Part shown: piece by piece, positions 45,533-56,771 of the stretch
Numbering within the stretch: the first letter of the stretch is position 1
How the letters are laid out: each line of letters begins with the position of its first letter
Assembly (NCBI GenBank): GCA_013339895.1
Contig: JABACO010000003.1
Coordinates: 5,668,537 to 5,732,536, forward strand
DNA length: 64,000 bases
Direction of reading: 5' to 3'
Origin: Ephydatia muelleri
Taxonomy: Eukaryota; Porifera; Demospongiae; Spongillida; Spongillidae
The notes under the pieces: model-generated
What the model saw: only the letters and a program-made list of their open reading frames with translations
The model's database searches: none
Told to the model about the DNA's origin: nothing
Program-made: the position numbers and the translations under genes

Positions 45533-45679
45533 TGTAGTGAGTGTAATCAAACGATATCTATATCGTAGTACATGGACAGAATGTGTATATATACTAACCC
45601 TAACAGAATGTTCTAGAAGGGGTTAGAGTACAAGCACATGACTATTTAACACTTCAGGCGTTCGTGCGTCATCGTTACA
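45533..45679 (-). repeat. 5' LTR of gypsy element
   Basis: 147 bp, TG...CA, identical by eye to 40676-40822. Transcription of gag-pol should start here; TATATATA lies about 85 bp from the inner end. Confidence 0.95.
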
Positions 45680-48289
45680 AATATATGTTACATGCAGACA
45701 GTCTTTTATGATGGAGATGGAAGGAACAACAAATTTTGCAAGATTCCTAGATAGAAGGTCTGCATATTTGTTGTTTTGTGTAAGCATAGTCTGTTATTAT
45801 TCGCTTCTTGCCCTCAACTAAATATATACACTGTATGTACTGCAAATTCACTAAACACGTACTGTGTGTGTGCACGTGTGTACATGTATGTGTGTATGTA
45901 TTTTCGCATTTGTGTATGTGTCGCGTTCTCTATAGTTGCAAATGGTCACACATAATGCCTTATAGGGATCTAACCTATCTAGGATGTTCTAGATATGAAA
46001 ACCTACGAGTTTTCACCTCTAACCACACACCACAACAGTATTTGTGCATGTGGGTGTGTTTGCACAGTCATCTCTACTCTTTTCTGCTCCCACAACCGGT
46101 TTTAGATAGATTGTAAAAAGTACAAAACGATGGCCTAGTTTGGCATGTTATCAGGGTCAGACGCACATCACCCCGAATTGTACACAATGGATATGGATAG
46201 CAGTTCACACATATCTTGCACCTTTAAAGTAATTTGATCTCCCCCCAACTGTAAACCATCACACCTCTGCCACTTTTATTGTTTCAATCACGAGGATGAA
46301 GGAAAAACCTTAGTGTATCTTATGAATAATGGAGGCACATTGCGGTCTTTAGATAAACATATGAACATAAGATAAAGGCATTGATTACCAACTGTTGCTG
46401 TACTGCAGAATGTGTGGACAAAGGCTAATGAAGAGGAACACAAAAAGGACTGCCATGACATTTGCAGCCGAACTGCAAATTGCTTTTAGCTCTAACATTT
46501 ATCCTTACTGATAACTCTCAAATTCATCTGAACGTTTTGCCTTTGCTGTCAATGCAGAGAGTTATCAGTGCTAGGCAGAAGGAGTGTACCATAGGTGTGA
46601 CTGGCACCGTTTGTCTGGGAAGTACATAGAGATGAAGGGTGTAAGGTGCATGCTATTTTGTCAGTAACATAATCAATATCAATGTCAGTGCAAAGCTCAT
46701 GTCACAAAGCTTACAGTTGGCACAGGTCATCTACTAGGCCTCACACCAAACAATCTCATTGTGCATCGTTTAATAATTGCCCCTCCTCCGGTCTTGTCAC
46801 ATGAGCCCTACTCACCATTGGCAATGTGACTGCCAGGAACAAGTTGAAAGTATTAGTGTGTCAAACATTCTGTCACAGCCCCTTGAAGCATCATGTCGTA
46901 AGCAGGCCTGCACAAGACGTGTTGTGGAGCGGGTAACAGCATCAACCACAGTGTGTCCTTGCTGCTCTGAGGACAGCTAAGTACCATCTGTCCTGATAGA
47001 GAACGAGGTGCACACACAAGTTTCTATTGCAGAAGCAGGCATTGCAAACATTGCAATTGGCTCTGCTTAAGTATTGGCTATAAAAGCCGGCCTGGCTATT
47101 CCATGGAACAGAATGAGAATTCTTAGACTGTAAATTATTACACACACAGCTCCAACAATAACTTAAATTTGTCCAGGTAGCTCAAAGTATCAGGTGTTTT
47201 TCTGGCTGTGGAGGTAGGACGCGCCACATCTAAAGACAAATTGTGGGTGACATTTCCTGTCCCTTCTGGTGGTGGTGAGCTTAGAGGAGCTCCTCTGGTT
47301 TATTTGTGCATATAGCTCTAACAGTACTGGAACTGTAACGTTACAAGCACATTGATCATGCACTCTGTCGGAAGAACTGCACTAAACAAATAGCCCAATT
47401 CTACAGAAGCAAAAAAAACATACAGAAATACTGGTCATTGCCTTTTCCAAAATGGATCTGAATTTCATTGACGAGGCACTGGCACAAACTCATGCATTCG
47501 ATATGTTAATACACTTCTATGAGTTTATGTGAACTTTAGAAAGACTGCACAATTGATTTTTACACAGAACAGTCCATTGAAAGGTTTTTATGTTCTTTCC
47601 TGAATGCTTTCCTCAGGCAACAGTCCCCATCAGAACGCATGTACTGGAGGATCATGGTACACTGTATTCCACCCACGTTCGCTTTGGCTGCCTAGGTCCT
47701 GAGTTTATTCATGCTAAGTGTACAGGACTTAGCCTAGCATACACAGCAGTGACTGATAAAGCACAGCATCTGCTGTGTATAGTCAAGGAACACTTAATAA
47801 GTATTGAAAAAATTAACTTAGTTCTCACTTTTGTGTAAGCCTTGAACCAGCAACAGCAATCCATAGGTGTCTTGTGCCATGTGCACATTATAGAAGTGTC
47901 TTTATCATATCCATATGGTGTCATGCAGGCAATCGACAACTCAGCTCTAAACCCTTCAGAGAAACGAAAACAATACGTCTTTCATACAACCTTCCATTCC
48001 ACACGGCGTAATTAAGCTGCTGGTAGATGATCGAAAAGCCAACAAAAATGGCGATTTTTAAAGCGTTGGAACACCTCTTCAGAAAATTCGGCGACACACG
48101 CCTTTAGTAAACACTACTGCAAGTAGCATTCAGATGCACGTAAATTGCCATAGCCTTTGGAACCCGTACGCGCTGGAATACGTCGAGCCACAAAACTGGG
48201 CGCGTTAAGTTTAAGGCCACGTGATTTGATACATCATCATCTGTTCACTGTTGTACTCCGTGCGCATTGCGCATTCATCAGGGATTTGG
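45680..48289. other. Long spacer without recognisable genes
   Basis: 2.6 kb with only short ORFs lacking known motifs (for example 46777-46980, Cys-rich, and 47590-47838). One perfect 13-bp inverted repeat ACTGATAACTCTC (46507-46519, 46557-46569) encloses about 37 nt. No tRNA, rRNA or transposon structure seen. Confidence 0.4.
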
Positions 48290-48448
48290 TTGTGCGATTC
48301 GTTGCTATGGGACGGCAAACCAGGCCTAATTTCGTCGACGTGGTATTGCAGGGCGGCAAACGACAATTCAATTTGTGGCTGACGTGGTACAAATAGAATC
48401 ACCAGAACTGTTCTGTATGCATTTTGCCCGAGTGACTACCGCACAGCC
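48290..48448 (+). promoter_or_regulatory. Conserved 5' block upstream of copy 3
   Basis: Counterpart of 26164-26326: same GCTATGGGACGGCAAACCAG core and same bases up to the ATG, with a 5-nt deletion (ATGCA) that removes the upstream ATG seen at 26276. Upstream of 48290 the two loci are unrelated. Confidence 0.4.
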
Positions 48449-51400
48449 ATGCAGCGATCTGGTCCGCAAACAATGAACTTTGTCCTCCAAATACTACTCC
48501 TAGCGGCGCTTGGAGGTTATGCGGTTGTCAAATCCGAGTATAGTGCTCCGATTTCCATTTCCCCAGGGGATGGATTACAAAGCTACTTGTGTAACGGCTT
48601 GCTTATTAAATCGAATACGACTCTCGTATTAGGCGCCGGAGAACATCTCATATCTTCTGGACCGCTCGGCTGTTTCGTCTCTAACGTAAGTAACGTTATG
48701 ATACTTGGATCCAATAGTGGTGAATCGATAATTCGTTGCCAAGGGGACAGACTGCGTATCGCGTTTGTATCTTTGCAAAATCTGACAATTGAGAAAGTAA
48801 ATTTCGTTGGATGCAACGGATCCGGCCTATCTGCCATCTTATTCTTCCAGTTTGCGCATTACGTATCCCTTCGCCACTGCACGTTCCTGAGCAACAGTCC
48901 TGGGTACAGCGTGACTGCCGAGTCCTCTGGAAATATCGACATCACGAACTGCATGTTCCAACAGCGCACCGAAATATCTTCATTTGAGGGAAACGGCGCT
49001 ATACGACTGAGTGGCTCCACTAATGATACCACTATCTCAGGCTCCACATTTCAGGGCAACACAATTAATTATGGTGAGTTAATATTGATAAGCGGCTCGA
49101 AAGGGAAAATGTATATCTCAAATTGCATATTCCGATACAACAGCGTGGCTTCTTACTTAATAAGAATAACAGCAACACGTGAAATCATTGATATCACAAA
49201 CTGTGCATTTGAGAACAACAATAGAACAACATTGGTATCGATTGATTCAGATGGTTCAATTATTTATATCACAGATGGCACGTTTCGTTATAATTATGCG
49301 ACCATGTTGTTGGACCTGACAGGATCAAGTGAAATCATTTATATCGCAAACTGCAAATTTGACAGCAACGCTGACTCATGGCTATGGATTCAACCAAAAG
49401 GTCCAGTTAAGATCACAGATAGCACATTTCGTTCTAATTATGCTGTGTGGTTTAAAGTCACTTCTGAGAAAAGTAACGGTGTCCAAGTAAATGATCCAAC
49501 GACTTCTCTTAGCATCACAAAGTGCATGTTTCTGGGCAACAGTTTTAGGTATTACTTACTTATACTACAAAGTAGGATTGGCAACACGTACATGAATGGC
49601 TGCATATTCGAAGGTAATTCTATCCAAGATAGTATGGTATTGTATTATGGGTTAGTTGCCATAGTCGTCAGTTTTTTAAATTTATCAGGCAGCCTTTACA
49701 TTGCAGACACTAGATTCGAGACAACTACAGGTCACAAAAACACTATCACTATACAGCAAACACCTGATTCGATCTCGATCTCAAATAGTACGTTTACAGA
49801 TGTCGCTTTCTATGTGTTCACAAATTTCAATGATACGGAGACGAGAAGCCTCAAAACGTCAATTAATATAACAGATTGCACTTTTCAAAACGGCACTCTA
49901 GGTACGCAACCACTGGTCCTACTGCTGTGGAACCCGCTCAGCACCGTTTATATTTCACGTTGCACATTTCAAAAGAATAACTTTGGAGCGCTCAGGATAT
50001 ACGAGTTCCTTCCAATCAGTCTGAATGTTACCATTACAGACTGTACATTTCTGAATAACAACGGTTTATTTGGAGGAGCAGTTTTGATTAATTCGAAAGG
50101 AACATTTCTCATCGTCAACTCAACATTTGTCAATAACAGTGCAACGGTAGGAGCAGCTATGATGATTACAAATGATCCAGGTCCAGATGCTGTCGCAACG
50201 AATGAGCTGTGCAAAATAACTTTGTTGGATGTAGTGATTCAAAATAACTACTGCAATGGTCAAAATTTTGACGAAACAAGGGGAGGAGCCATATGGTTTA
50301 GTGGAGCCTTGGTGAACATAGGCGGAACTGCATACAAGAAAAGTCAGTTTATATCCAATGCTCCCCAAGGGGCCATACAAGGAGCAGATGGCTATCTTAC
50401 TTTCTGGGGTAAGGTCACATTTGCCAATAACTCAGGAGAGAATGGTGGGGCTATCAACGTTCTGAATGTGCAGCTTTCTTTTCTAGCCAATTGTGTTGTT
50501 TCCTTTGTTTCAAACATAGCCTCAAGATTTGGTGGTGCTATTTACAATGAAGGACGTAAAAGAAACAGCTTCTACATCAATGCTGGAATTCTTCAGAGTA
50601 GGAAATATTGTGCTATTTTTAAGAATAATGGCAGTGTTACCTTCCAAAATAACCATGCTCAACTGGCTGGCGATGCTATTTATGCAACTCCTATTTATGA
50701 CTGCTATTCTTATGACAGAAAAAAGTCCATTTTGGATACCTATCTAAATGAAACTAATGTGATATTGGATATGTATCCAAATGCATTTAAAGTGAAGATG
50801 TCTTCTAATAATTCCCAAATTGTTTCCACTCCAATAAATGTGCATATCTGCCAATCCAATGATCGAGATCCTTCCAAAAACAGTGCACAATACGACCTGG
50901 ATATGTACCCAGGAGGTACATTGCAACTGAATGTGACCACAGAGGACTCCGCACATATTCTTTCTCCAAGTGCGGTCTATGCACAAATCAAAGTAATTGG
51001 TACACAACAGATCAGACTTGGAGCCCAGCAGGATGTTCAGTGGGTAGGAAAAGAATGCACTACATTGGCATATCAGATTTTTGGCCCTGAAAGGACAACA
51101 TTCAACCTCCTGCTGTCAAGCTACCCAGGGTATGCTCCCACTGTCCTTAAGGTGCACCTTCAACCATGTGTAGCGGGATTAGAACTACATGTTTCATCAG
51201 ATAGATGTGTCTGTTCAAACTTTCTCACCGATGCTGGGCTACTATGTGATACAGCTCTAGGAACAGTCATAAGAGGTGGAACTCGATGGATAGGTGTGTA
51301 CATACATGAAAACAAATCCATTCCAGCTACTGCATATGTTTGTCCTTTGAATTACTGCAAAAATATGACTCAAATCTCTCTAGCAAATCCTAAAGACTTG

Positions 51401-52783
51401 TGCAGTGGAGGACGCACTGGTATTCTATGTGGTCATTGCTCTGATGGCTACAGTGTGGTCTTTGGTTCATCTGTGTGCCGGATATGCTCGAATATGTGGC
51501 TCATTACAATTCTCATGTATGCTGTACTTGGGGCCTTATTAGTGGCTGTGCTATTTGCTCTAAATCTTACAGTAGCACAAGGAACCCTCTATGGACTCCT
51601 CTTCTATGCAAACATCATTCAAGTCAATGCCACCATATTTTTCAACCAATCAGTACTGAGTCCCTTACAGGTCCTGATATCTCTCCTCAACCTTGACCTT
51701 GGGTTTCCACTGTGTTTCTATGATGGTATGGATGACGCCGCCAAGGCTAGCCTTCAGTTTATATTCCCCACCTACCTCCTCTCTCTCACCATTACTGTCA
51801 TTGTGATTTGTCACTACTGCCTTCGTAGAAATACTATGAACAGAAACTGCTTTGACAGAATTAGCTACCTAATAGGACAAAGAGCTGTGGGTGTTTTGTG
51901 TACACTCATCTATCTATCATATTCCAAACTGCTCAGAACCGTCATCGACATCTTTACCTTCTCTACAATCAAGTATCAAGGTGGCTACTTGCGTGTCTGG
52001 TTCTATGATGGGAACATCAACTACTTACATAAAGAACATGCAGGATTATTTATGGTTGCCATGGGGGTCTTTATCCTGTTCCTTATACCCTATACACTTG
52101 CTCTCACCTTCATACCAGTCATTCAGCACTACAGTGAGCACAACCGACTCTTCAACTATCTCCACAAGATGGCCAATCGGGTTAAGCCAATGAATGATGT
52201 CTACTTTGCTCCCTTCAGGGGAAAGTGGCGCTTTTGGCTTGGAGCACGACTGTGGCTTCTAATATTCTTGTACATAATAAGTCCATTCTACAGTTCTGAT
52301 CAGCCAAAGCTGCTTCTCTTTATTCATGCAATCACGGTAATCTTGTTCATTCTAATTCAGGCTCGAATAAATCCATTTGGAAATTCAATCAAGGAAACTC
52401 ATAACTACAACACAATGGAATGCATTTTCAATGAGTTTTATAACTGGTTAGATCTTACTTACTCACTGAACTATGCAACACTATCGCTTTCAGTATTGTA
52501 CATTTTATCCGAAAATTTGGATGCCAATCAGACAGGACAGAAGGACATGGCAGTAGGGATTTTGGTTTGTCTCTATGGTGTGCTGGTGATGGCTACAGTC
52601 TTGTACCATGTTGTTGTGATGATCCTCATGGTCTGCAATGTCCATGTAAGAATAAAGAAAAAGATAAGAGACCTCTTCTTTCAAACACAACTCCAGTTCC
52701 AACCCATTGAAATGAATTATCAAACTGATGATGACAAAACTACCAGCTGTGATTTAAGGGAACCATTATCTGAGTGGATATAG
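48449..52783 (+). CDS. Pmp-like beta-helix/multi-pass membrane protein, copy 3 (intact)
   Basis: The single-exon ORF codes for 1444 aa. Layout: signal peptide (about 1-29, hydrophobic core FVLQILLLAALGGYAVV); beta-helix rungs about 60-780 (SISNSTF, ITNCTF-type strands; GGA motifs near 541, 611, 667 and 694); a linker with repeated YPG motifs; Cys-rich stalk near 985-1012 (CSGGRTGILCGHCSDGYS, CRICSN); hydrophobic helices starting about 1018, 1049, 1075, 1106, 1147, 1203, 1264, 1288, 1334 and 1367; cytoplasmic tail about 1399-1444. Six length differences from copy 2 are all whole codons (+1, +2, +4, +2, -2, -1), lie mostly in the beta-helix and sum to the 6-residue difference. This is what selection on protein function would leave. 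Role unknown: surface recognition or adhesion is inference. Confidence 0.88.
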   Translation: MQRSGPQTMNFVLQILLLAALGGYAVVKSEYSAPISISPGDGLQSYLCNGLLIKSNTTLVLGAGEHLISSGPLGCFVSNVSNVMILGSNSGESIIRCQGDRLRIAFVSLQNLTIEKVNFVGCNGSGLSAILFFQFAHYVSLRHCTFLSNSPGYSVTAESSGNIDITNCMFQQRTEISSFEGNGAIRLSGSTNDTTISGSTFQGNTINYGELILISGSKGKMYISNCIFRYNSVASYLIRITATREIIDITNCAFENNNRTTLVSIDSDGSIIYITDGTFRYNYATMLLDLTGSSEIIYIANCKFDSNADSWLWIQPKGPVKITDSTFRSNYAVWFKVTSEKSNGVQVNDPTTSLSITKCMFLGNSFRYYLLILQSRIGNTYMNGCIFEGNSIQDSMVLYYGLVAIVVSFLNLSGSLYIADTRFETTTGHKNTITIQQTPDSISISNSTFTDVAFYVFTNFNDTETRSLKTSINITDCTFQNGTLGTQPLVLLLWNPLSTVYISRCTFQKNNFGALRIYEFLPISLNVTITDCTFLNNNGLFGGAVLINSKGTFLIVNSTFVNNSATVGAAMMITNDPGPDAVATNELCKITLLDVVIQNNYCNGQNFDETRGGAIWFSGALVNIGGTAYKKSQFISNAPQGAIQGADGYLTFWGKVTFANNSGENGGAINVLNVQLSFLANCVVSFVSNIASRFGGAIYNEGRKRNSFYINAGILQSRKYCAIFKNNGSVTFQNNHAQLAGDAIYATPIYDCYSYDRKKSILDTYLNETNVILDMYPNAFKVKMSSNNSQIVSTPINVHICQSNDRDPSKNSAQYDLDMYPGGTLQLNVTTEDSAHILSPSAVYAQIKVIGTQQIRLGAQQDVQWVGKECTTLAYQIFGPERTTFNLLLSSYPGYAPTVLKVHLQPCVAGLELHVSSDRCVCSNFLTDAGLLCDTALGTVIRGGTRWIGVYIHENKSIPATAYVCPLNYCKNMTQISLANPKDLCSGGRTGILCGHCSDGYSVVFGSSVCRICSNMWLITILMYAVLGALLVAVLFALNLTVAQGTLYGLLFYANIIQVNATIFFNQSVLSPLQVLISLLNLDLGFPLCFYDGMDDAAKASLQFIFPTYLLSLTITVIVICHYCLRRNTMNRNCFDRISYLIGQRAVGVLCTLIYLSYSKLLRTVIDIFTFSTIKYQGGYLRVWFYDGNINYLHKEHAGLFMVAMGVFILFLIPYTLALTFIPVIQHYSEHNRLFNYLHKMANRVKPMNDVYFAPFRGKWRFWLGARLWLLIFLYIISPFYSSDQPKLLLFIHAITVILFILIQARINPFGNSIKETHNYNTMECIFNEFYNWLDLTYSLNYATLSLSVLYILSENLDANQTGQKDMAVGILVCLYGVLVMATVLYHVVVMILMVCNVHVRIKKKIRDLFFQTQLQFQPIEMNYQTDDDKTTSCDLREPLSEWI

Positions 52784-54524
52784 AGTTAATGTATGAGTTC
52801 TATTTGTATGAATGTTTTGGTAGCAGAACAACAGAAATGTGTTCATTGCAGGATCAGTAGAATGTCAATGATAAGTATTCTGTTTCCTTTTTCATCTGGG
52901 AAAAATAAGACTTTTGTAAATGCACTCTGTTAATGTTCTTTGATGCAATCCACCTTTATGAGGTCATCCTTACTTTTAGAGAGGATTGAAAAATATGGGT
53001 AATTTTTCTTAAACTGAACAAACCTTCTTTGAGATTTTGCAATTTTAATGTGCGTGAGTATACCCTAATCATGCATGACACCATACAGCTTGGCAGAATT
53101 TATGCTGTATGAAATGCAATTCTATCCTTCACATGACGTGGCATGTTGTTTGTTCTTCTGAGTGTTTTCCGTGGTCTGCTACCAAATAGTCAAGCACATA
53201 CTGATATAGCATAGAGATCTGATCTGCCATAAGTAGCGCAAAGTTCTGTCCCTAGAATTTTTTTCCTGAAACATTTGGTCCTGGGGACCATTTTGTACAC
53301 TGAAAGTTTTGGTCCCCACGGACCACTTATTTGAGTTAAAAAAGATACCTACTGAAAAATTTGGTCCAACCAAATACTATTCTGTATTATGTGCACACAA
53401 GAGTTTGATCCTTACCAAAGTATTTTGATGTCAAGTAGCAGCTTCACATGCAACACCACACATTTCAATACAATTGCTACATGCACTTCACATTTTCAAA
53501 GTGCTCACAAAGGGTGCATAGATAAAGAGATTCTTTTGCATGGCTATTCACAATATTTACTTTGAGCAAATCTCAGTAGTTTGATGCTATCATCAGGATA
53601 TGTGCATGCAGGAGTAACATCTCTGGATGCAGAAGAAATTGAACCATCATCTACATCTGAAGTTACTTGTGGTCTGTAAATATTTAAATGACTACCCGTT
53701 GGACTTATAACTTTACCATTATGACAACCTAATTCATACACCCCTCATCGAGTTATTGTGAAGGGTCCCACATATCTACAACTCAGCTTCCTCCTTTTAT
53801 CATTTTACGAGTGAAATCCTTCCTCAAAACAATAAGCTGTTCAATACAAAAATCAGATGCCTTGTCATACTGCTTTTATACTTAGTTTGAGCAACTTTGA
53901 TGTCTTGCTACTTGCTGTAATGTATTTATATGCTCCTTCAGTTTTGCTTCATGATCTGGCTCTTGCATTTCAATGTAATGCGATGTCCTCAATTGACTCA
54001 GACTGCATTTCAATATCAATTGGATGGTTTGGATGTGGACTAAACACAAGAAGGCAGTATGCTTTGCTGCCTCTTGCCTCGATGTGTTATGGCAAACACA
54101 CATGAATCAATGTAATAACTCCATTGTTTCTTTTTTGATGGAATCTATTTAGCCAACATGTTTTGTAATGTTTGATTGTAGCGATCAGCAAGACCATTTG
54201 CCTGCACATTAAAGTTGACACATGTCATTATAATTATGCCCAAATATATTCAACAAGGTATATATCATAAATTGCACGTGTACTAAGCCCCCTATGAACA
54301 TAATAACAACTTTTTAAACGACTATACATGTATCTCCAGAACCATATGCAAACTGGCACTTTACTTGTTTCAAACTCAAGGCACACAACAATTTCTTTAC
54401 TAAAATATGTAATGGTTTTGCTTCGTTACCATACACTTCAGTACTAGTGATGTCTGGTTCGAGGGCTTAGTACACAAGCATACTTTATGGTATTGGCATG
54501 AACACAATATGTATGCAATAAAAT
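52784..54524 (+). repeat. Duplicated 3' flank of copy 3
   Basis: Near-identical to 2892-5563 except that about 921 bp is missing at 53580/53581. The deletion removes most of the antisense OTU remnant, leaving only a short LLRFAQSKYCE-type end. Homology ends at the TATGGAACGCCGTTT element. Confidence 0.85.
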
Positions 54525-54785
54525 ATGGAACGCCGTTTGGGTCAAAATTGATCACATCTGTAATTCGATCAAATTTTTTAGATCGACGTAATATTCTAAC
54601 CGATCATTTGCATTCGACGCTATATCTCATTCGATCATGCGGATTCGACACACAATTCTTTTTGATGGGATTTAATCGATGGACATCGATTGATGATCGA
54701 TCGATCGACCATTCGTCGATCGATCATCGTCGATCGATCACCGATCTGGATAATTCGATGGGGAACGAGGCGGTACGAGGTTAGG
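54525..54785. repeat. CGATCGA-rich interspersed element
   Basis: Head TATGGAACGCCGTTTGGGTC, then AAAATTGATCACATCTGTAA, then a body dense in ATCGATCGATCG. The first 80 bp match the reverse complement of 32011-32088; the body differs from the 5564 unit. No coding capacity. Confidence 0.6.
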
Positions 54786-56247
54786 CTGTTACCAGAATAG
54801 GTATACCGAGACTTGGACTGGAGTAATAATAGTCTTCTTCGTTGCACAGGAATGGGCTTTTGCATCTATGAAACCAGTGGGGCGGCAGAGAAGCTTTCTT
54901 AAGCGGAACTGAACATCCCTAAACTTATATAAGCGCCTCGTTTCGATGAAGAATGGGTATGGAGGAGGTGTAAGCATATAGCTTAGCGTAGCTGTAGAGT
55001 TCTACGTGTTTTTGTGTGTGCGCATTCAAGTAGTGTAGGCCAATGTGTGTAAAGATTAAAGGTCTATACTCTAAGGTGTGTGTGTGTGTTTGTGCGCGAG
55101 TGTGTGTTGGTACCTCTAGGTGTATATAAAGCTCTGTGTGCATTTTAATGAGAGACGTAGGCGTATATGTAGAGCCTGTGTTCAAAATGTCTAATGAGGT
55201 GTTGCTCGTTTGATGGATAGCTGATATAGTTCTATTGACTACACTAAATGACCTATGAAGCTAACAAATTTTTGCAAGTATTCCACTATATGTTGGGTGT
55301 ATGTGGTCAACTGATTACTATACATGTATGTACATGTTGGAGGAGAGTTGTACGTCTGCCTGTGTGAGATGTGTAATTTCGGAGAGGAACCAGGTCATAC
55401 CTTGTCTTGGGCCTACATATGGAATGATGCCACCTTCCTTGTGAGGGGGTGTGGGGGTTTGTGGCAATACATGAAAGCATCCAAAAGGACCTGTTATCAA
55501 TAGAGGAACAAAAACTGTTGTGTGGATGTGGTATCTGGACCCACGCCCATGACCGATACTTCAAGAAAGGAAGGTCACACGTGGACTCTTCCAATAGAAC
55601 GATTTATGTTGGTGTCTTGTGTCACCATATGTGTCCTATATATTGTATTGTTGCATGTGTGTTTATTGATTTGTTTGTCGTGTCGGCTGGTGACCTTTCA
55701 CGTGCATTCCTCAAACGCCCAGCTCCCAGGATCAAGGTTATTACAGTAGAGTGCTCTATTAGTCGTTTTATTTGAAGCTACCACCAGGTTATATCTGTTG
55801 GCCTGGCCTTGCGTGAAATCGTTCATGCACTACTGGATTTGAGCTAATGTACATGTGCAATATTGCATGTACTGCTAATTAACCAGTGAATATTTGGTTT
55901 CAGTTACTCTATTCACCAGTTTTATGAATATCTAACTAACAGTGATTTTATTGTGTTTTTCTGCAAGGCAGAGAATGACTTTGGCATAATTATACTGTTT
56001 ACTTAATGGTTCCATGCATACCCACCTCCTAAATGGCAAGATTTTTTTCTAGGTTCTTCTACATTTCATGAACTGATTTCCGTCGAATAACTATTTACAC
56101 AATGTGATATATCTAGTGTCTTAAACCAATGCCTTCTATTCAATACACAATGATTTGCCATCATATTTACCATACAATTTTCAATCAAATCTTCATCTGC
56201 CACTTGCAAGCAAGTATGCAGGAACAGGGATAAAAGTGAAATTGTGA
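54786..56247. other. Spacer, no recognised gene
   Basis: Contains GT-rich stretches (about 55070-55110) and an ORF at 55449-55775 (108 codons) with no motif that I recognise and no sign of being a gene. Confidence 0.4.
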
Positions 56248-56345
56248 TACAAGAAAGTGTGATACAAGAAAGTGTGATACAATGAAAGTGTGATACAATG
56301 AAAGTGTGATACAATGAAAGTGTCATACAATGAAAGTGAATGTTC
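56248..56345. repeat. 16-17 bp minisatellite, about 6 copies
   Basis: GAAAGTGTGATACAA(T) repeats head to tail with slight length variation, just downstream of the HECT fragment. Confidence 0.9.
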
Positions 56346-56370
56346 TGATGACAACTGGAACCTGGTTTAA

Positions 56371-56771
56371 TCAATGTAATCCAAACCCACCATTATTCTT
56401 AATACCATACGACATCCTTTCCCGAAACATGTCCGGCTTTGAGTATTTGGTTGGCAGATGGAATTGTAGACCACATGTCTGTGCAGTGGGAAATACGGCA
56501 GTGTGATTGAACTTCAAAACTGGCTTCACATCATAACCCAGTGGAGGGATAGTATCAGAACCACTAAAGAATACCAGTATGTCGGACAATGTCAGCAAAT
56601 TTTCAACTCCCACTACAAGGGTAATTAAAAAACGTATATTTTATATTTTACTAATACCTTGAATGTCGTACAAAAGGTCTAAAAACATAGAATAAGTAGC
56701 TTCTTCTGCATCCCTCTCTGGAGTTCCAGGTGGAGAGAAATGTACTTCACAGAAAAGTGCTTCAATACTGT
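56371..56771 (-). pseudogene. HECT E3 ligase C-terminal fragment (two exons)
   Basis: Exons 56771-56658 (114 bp; ALFCEVHFSPPGTPERDAEE, ATYSMFLDLLYDIQ) and 56612-56371 have clean GT-AG borders. The last exon reads FFSGSDTIPPLGY, PTAQTCGLQFHLP with the catalytic Cys, and ends NNGGFGLH-stop, a normal HECT end. The 114-bp exon has exactly the length of exon 7271-7158 in the other HECT copy, so the two are paralogs with the same gene structure. No upstream HECT exons are visible before the integrase gene, so this is probably a truncated copy; both exons are in frame. Confidence 0.7.

Larger units (their letters stand above)
40676..45679 (-). mobile_element. Complete Ty3/gypsy LTR retrotransposon
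   Basis: The 5004-bp element has 147-bp LTRs that read as identical at both ends (TGTAACGATG...CACTACA on the minus strand), AATA target duplication, a primer-binding site, a purine tract, and intact gag and pol linked by a -1 frameshift signal. Domain order protease, reverse transcriptase, RNase H, integrase, GPY/F marks it as Ty3/gypsy (Metaviridae). There is no envelope-like ORF after pol. Identical LTRs and intact ORFs indicate very recent insertion; it may be active. Confidence 0.95.

Noticed and set aside
46507..46569. 13-bp perfect inverted repeat as a microRNA precursor
   Set aside because: Stem too short for the loop length and no other support.
55449..55775. 108-codon ORF
   Set aside because: No recognisable motif, no homologous copy in the window, and overlapping ORFs of similar size in other frames.
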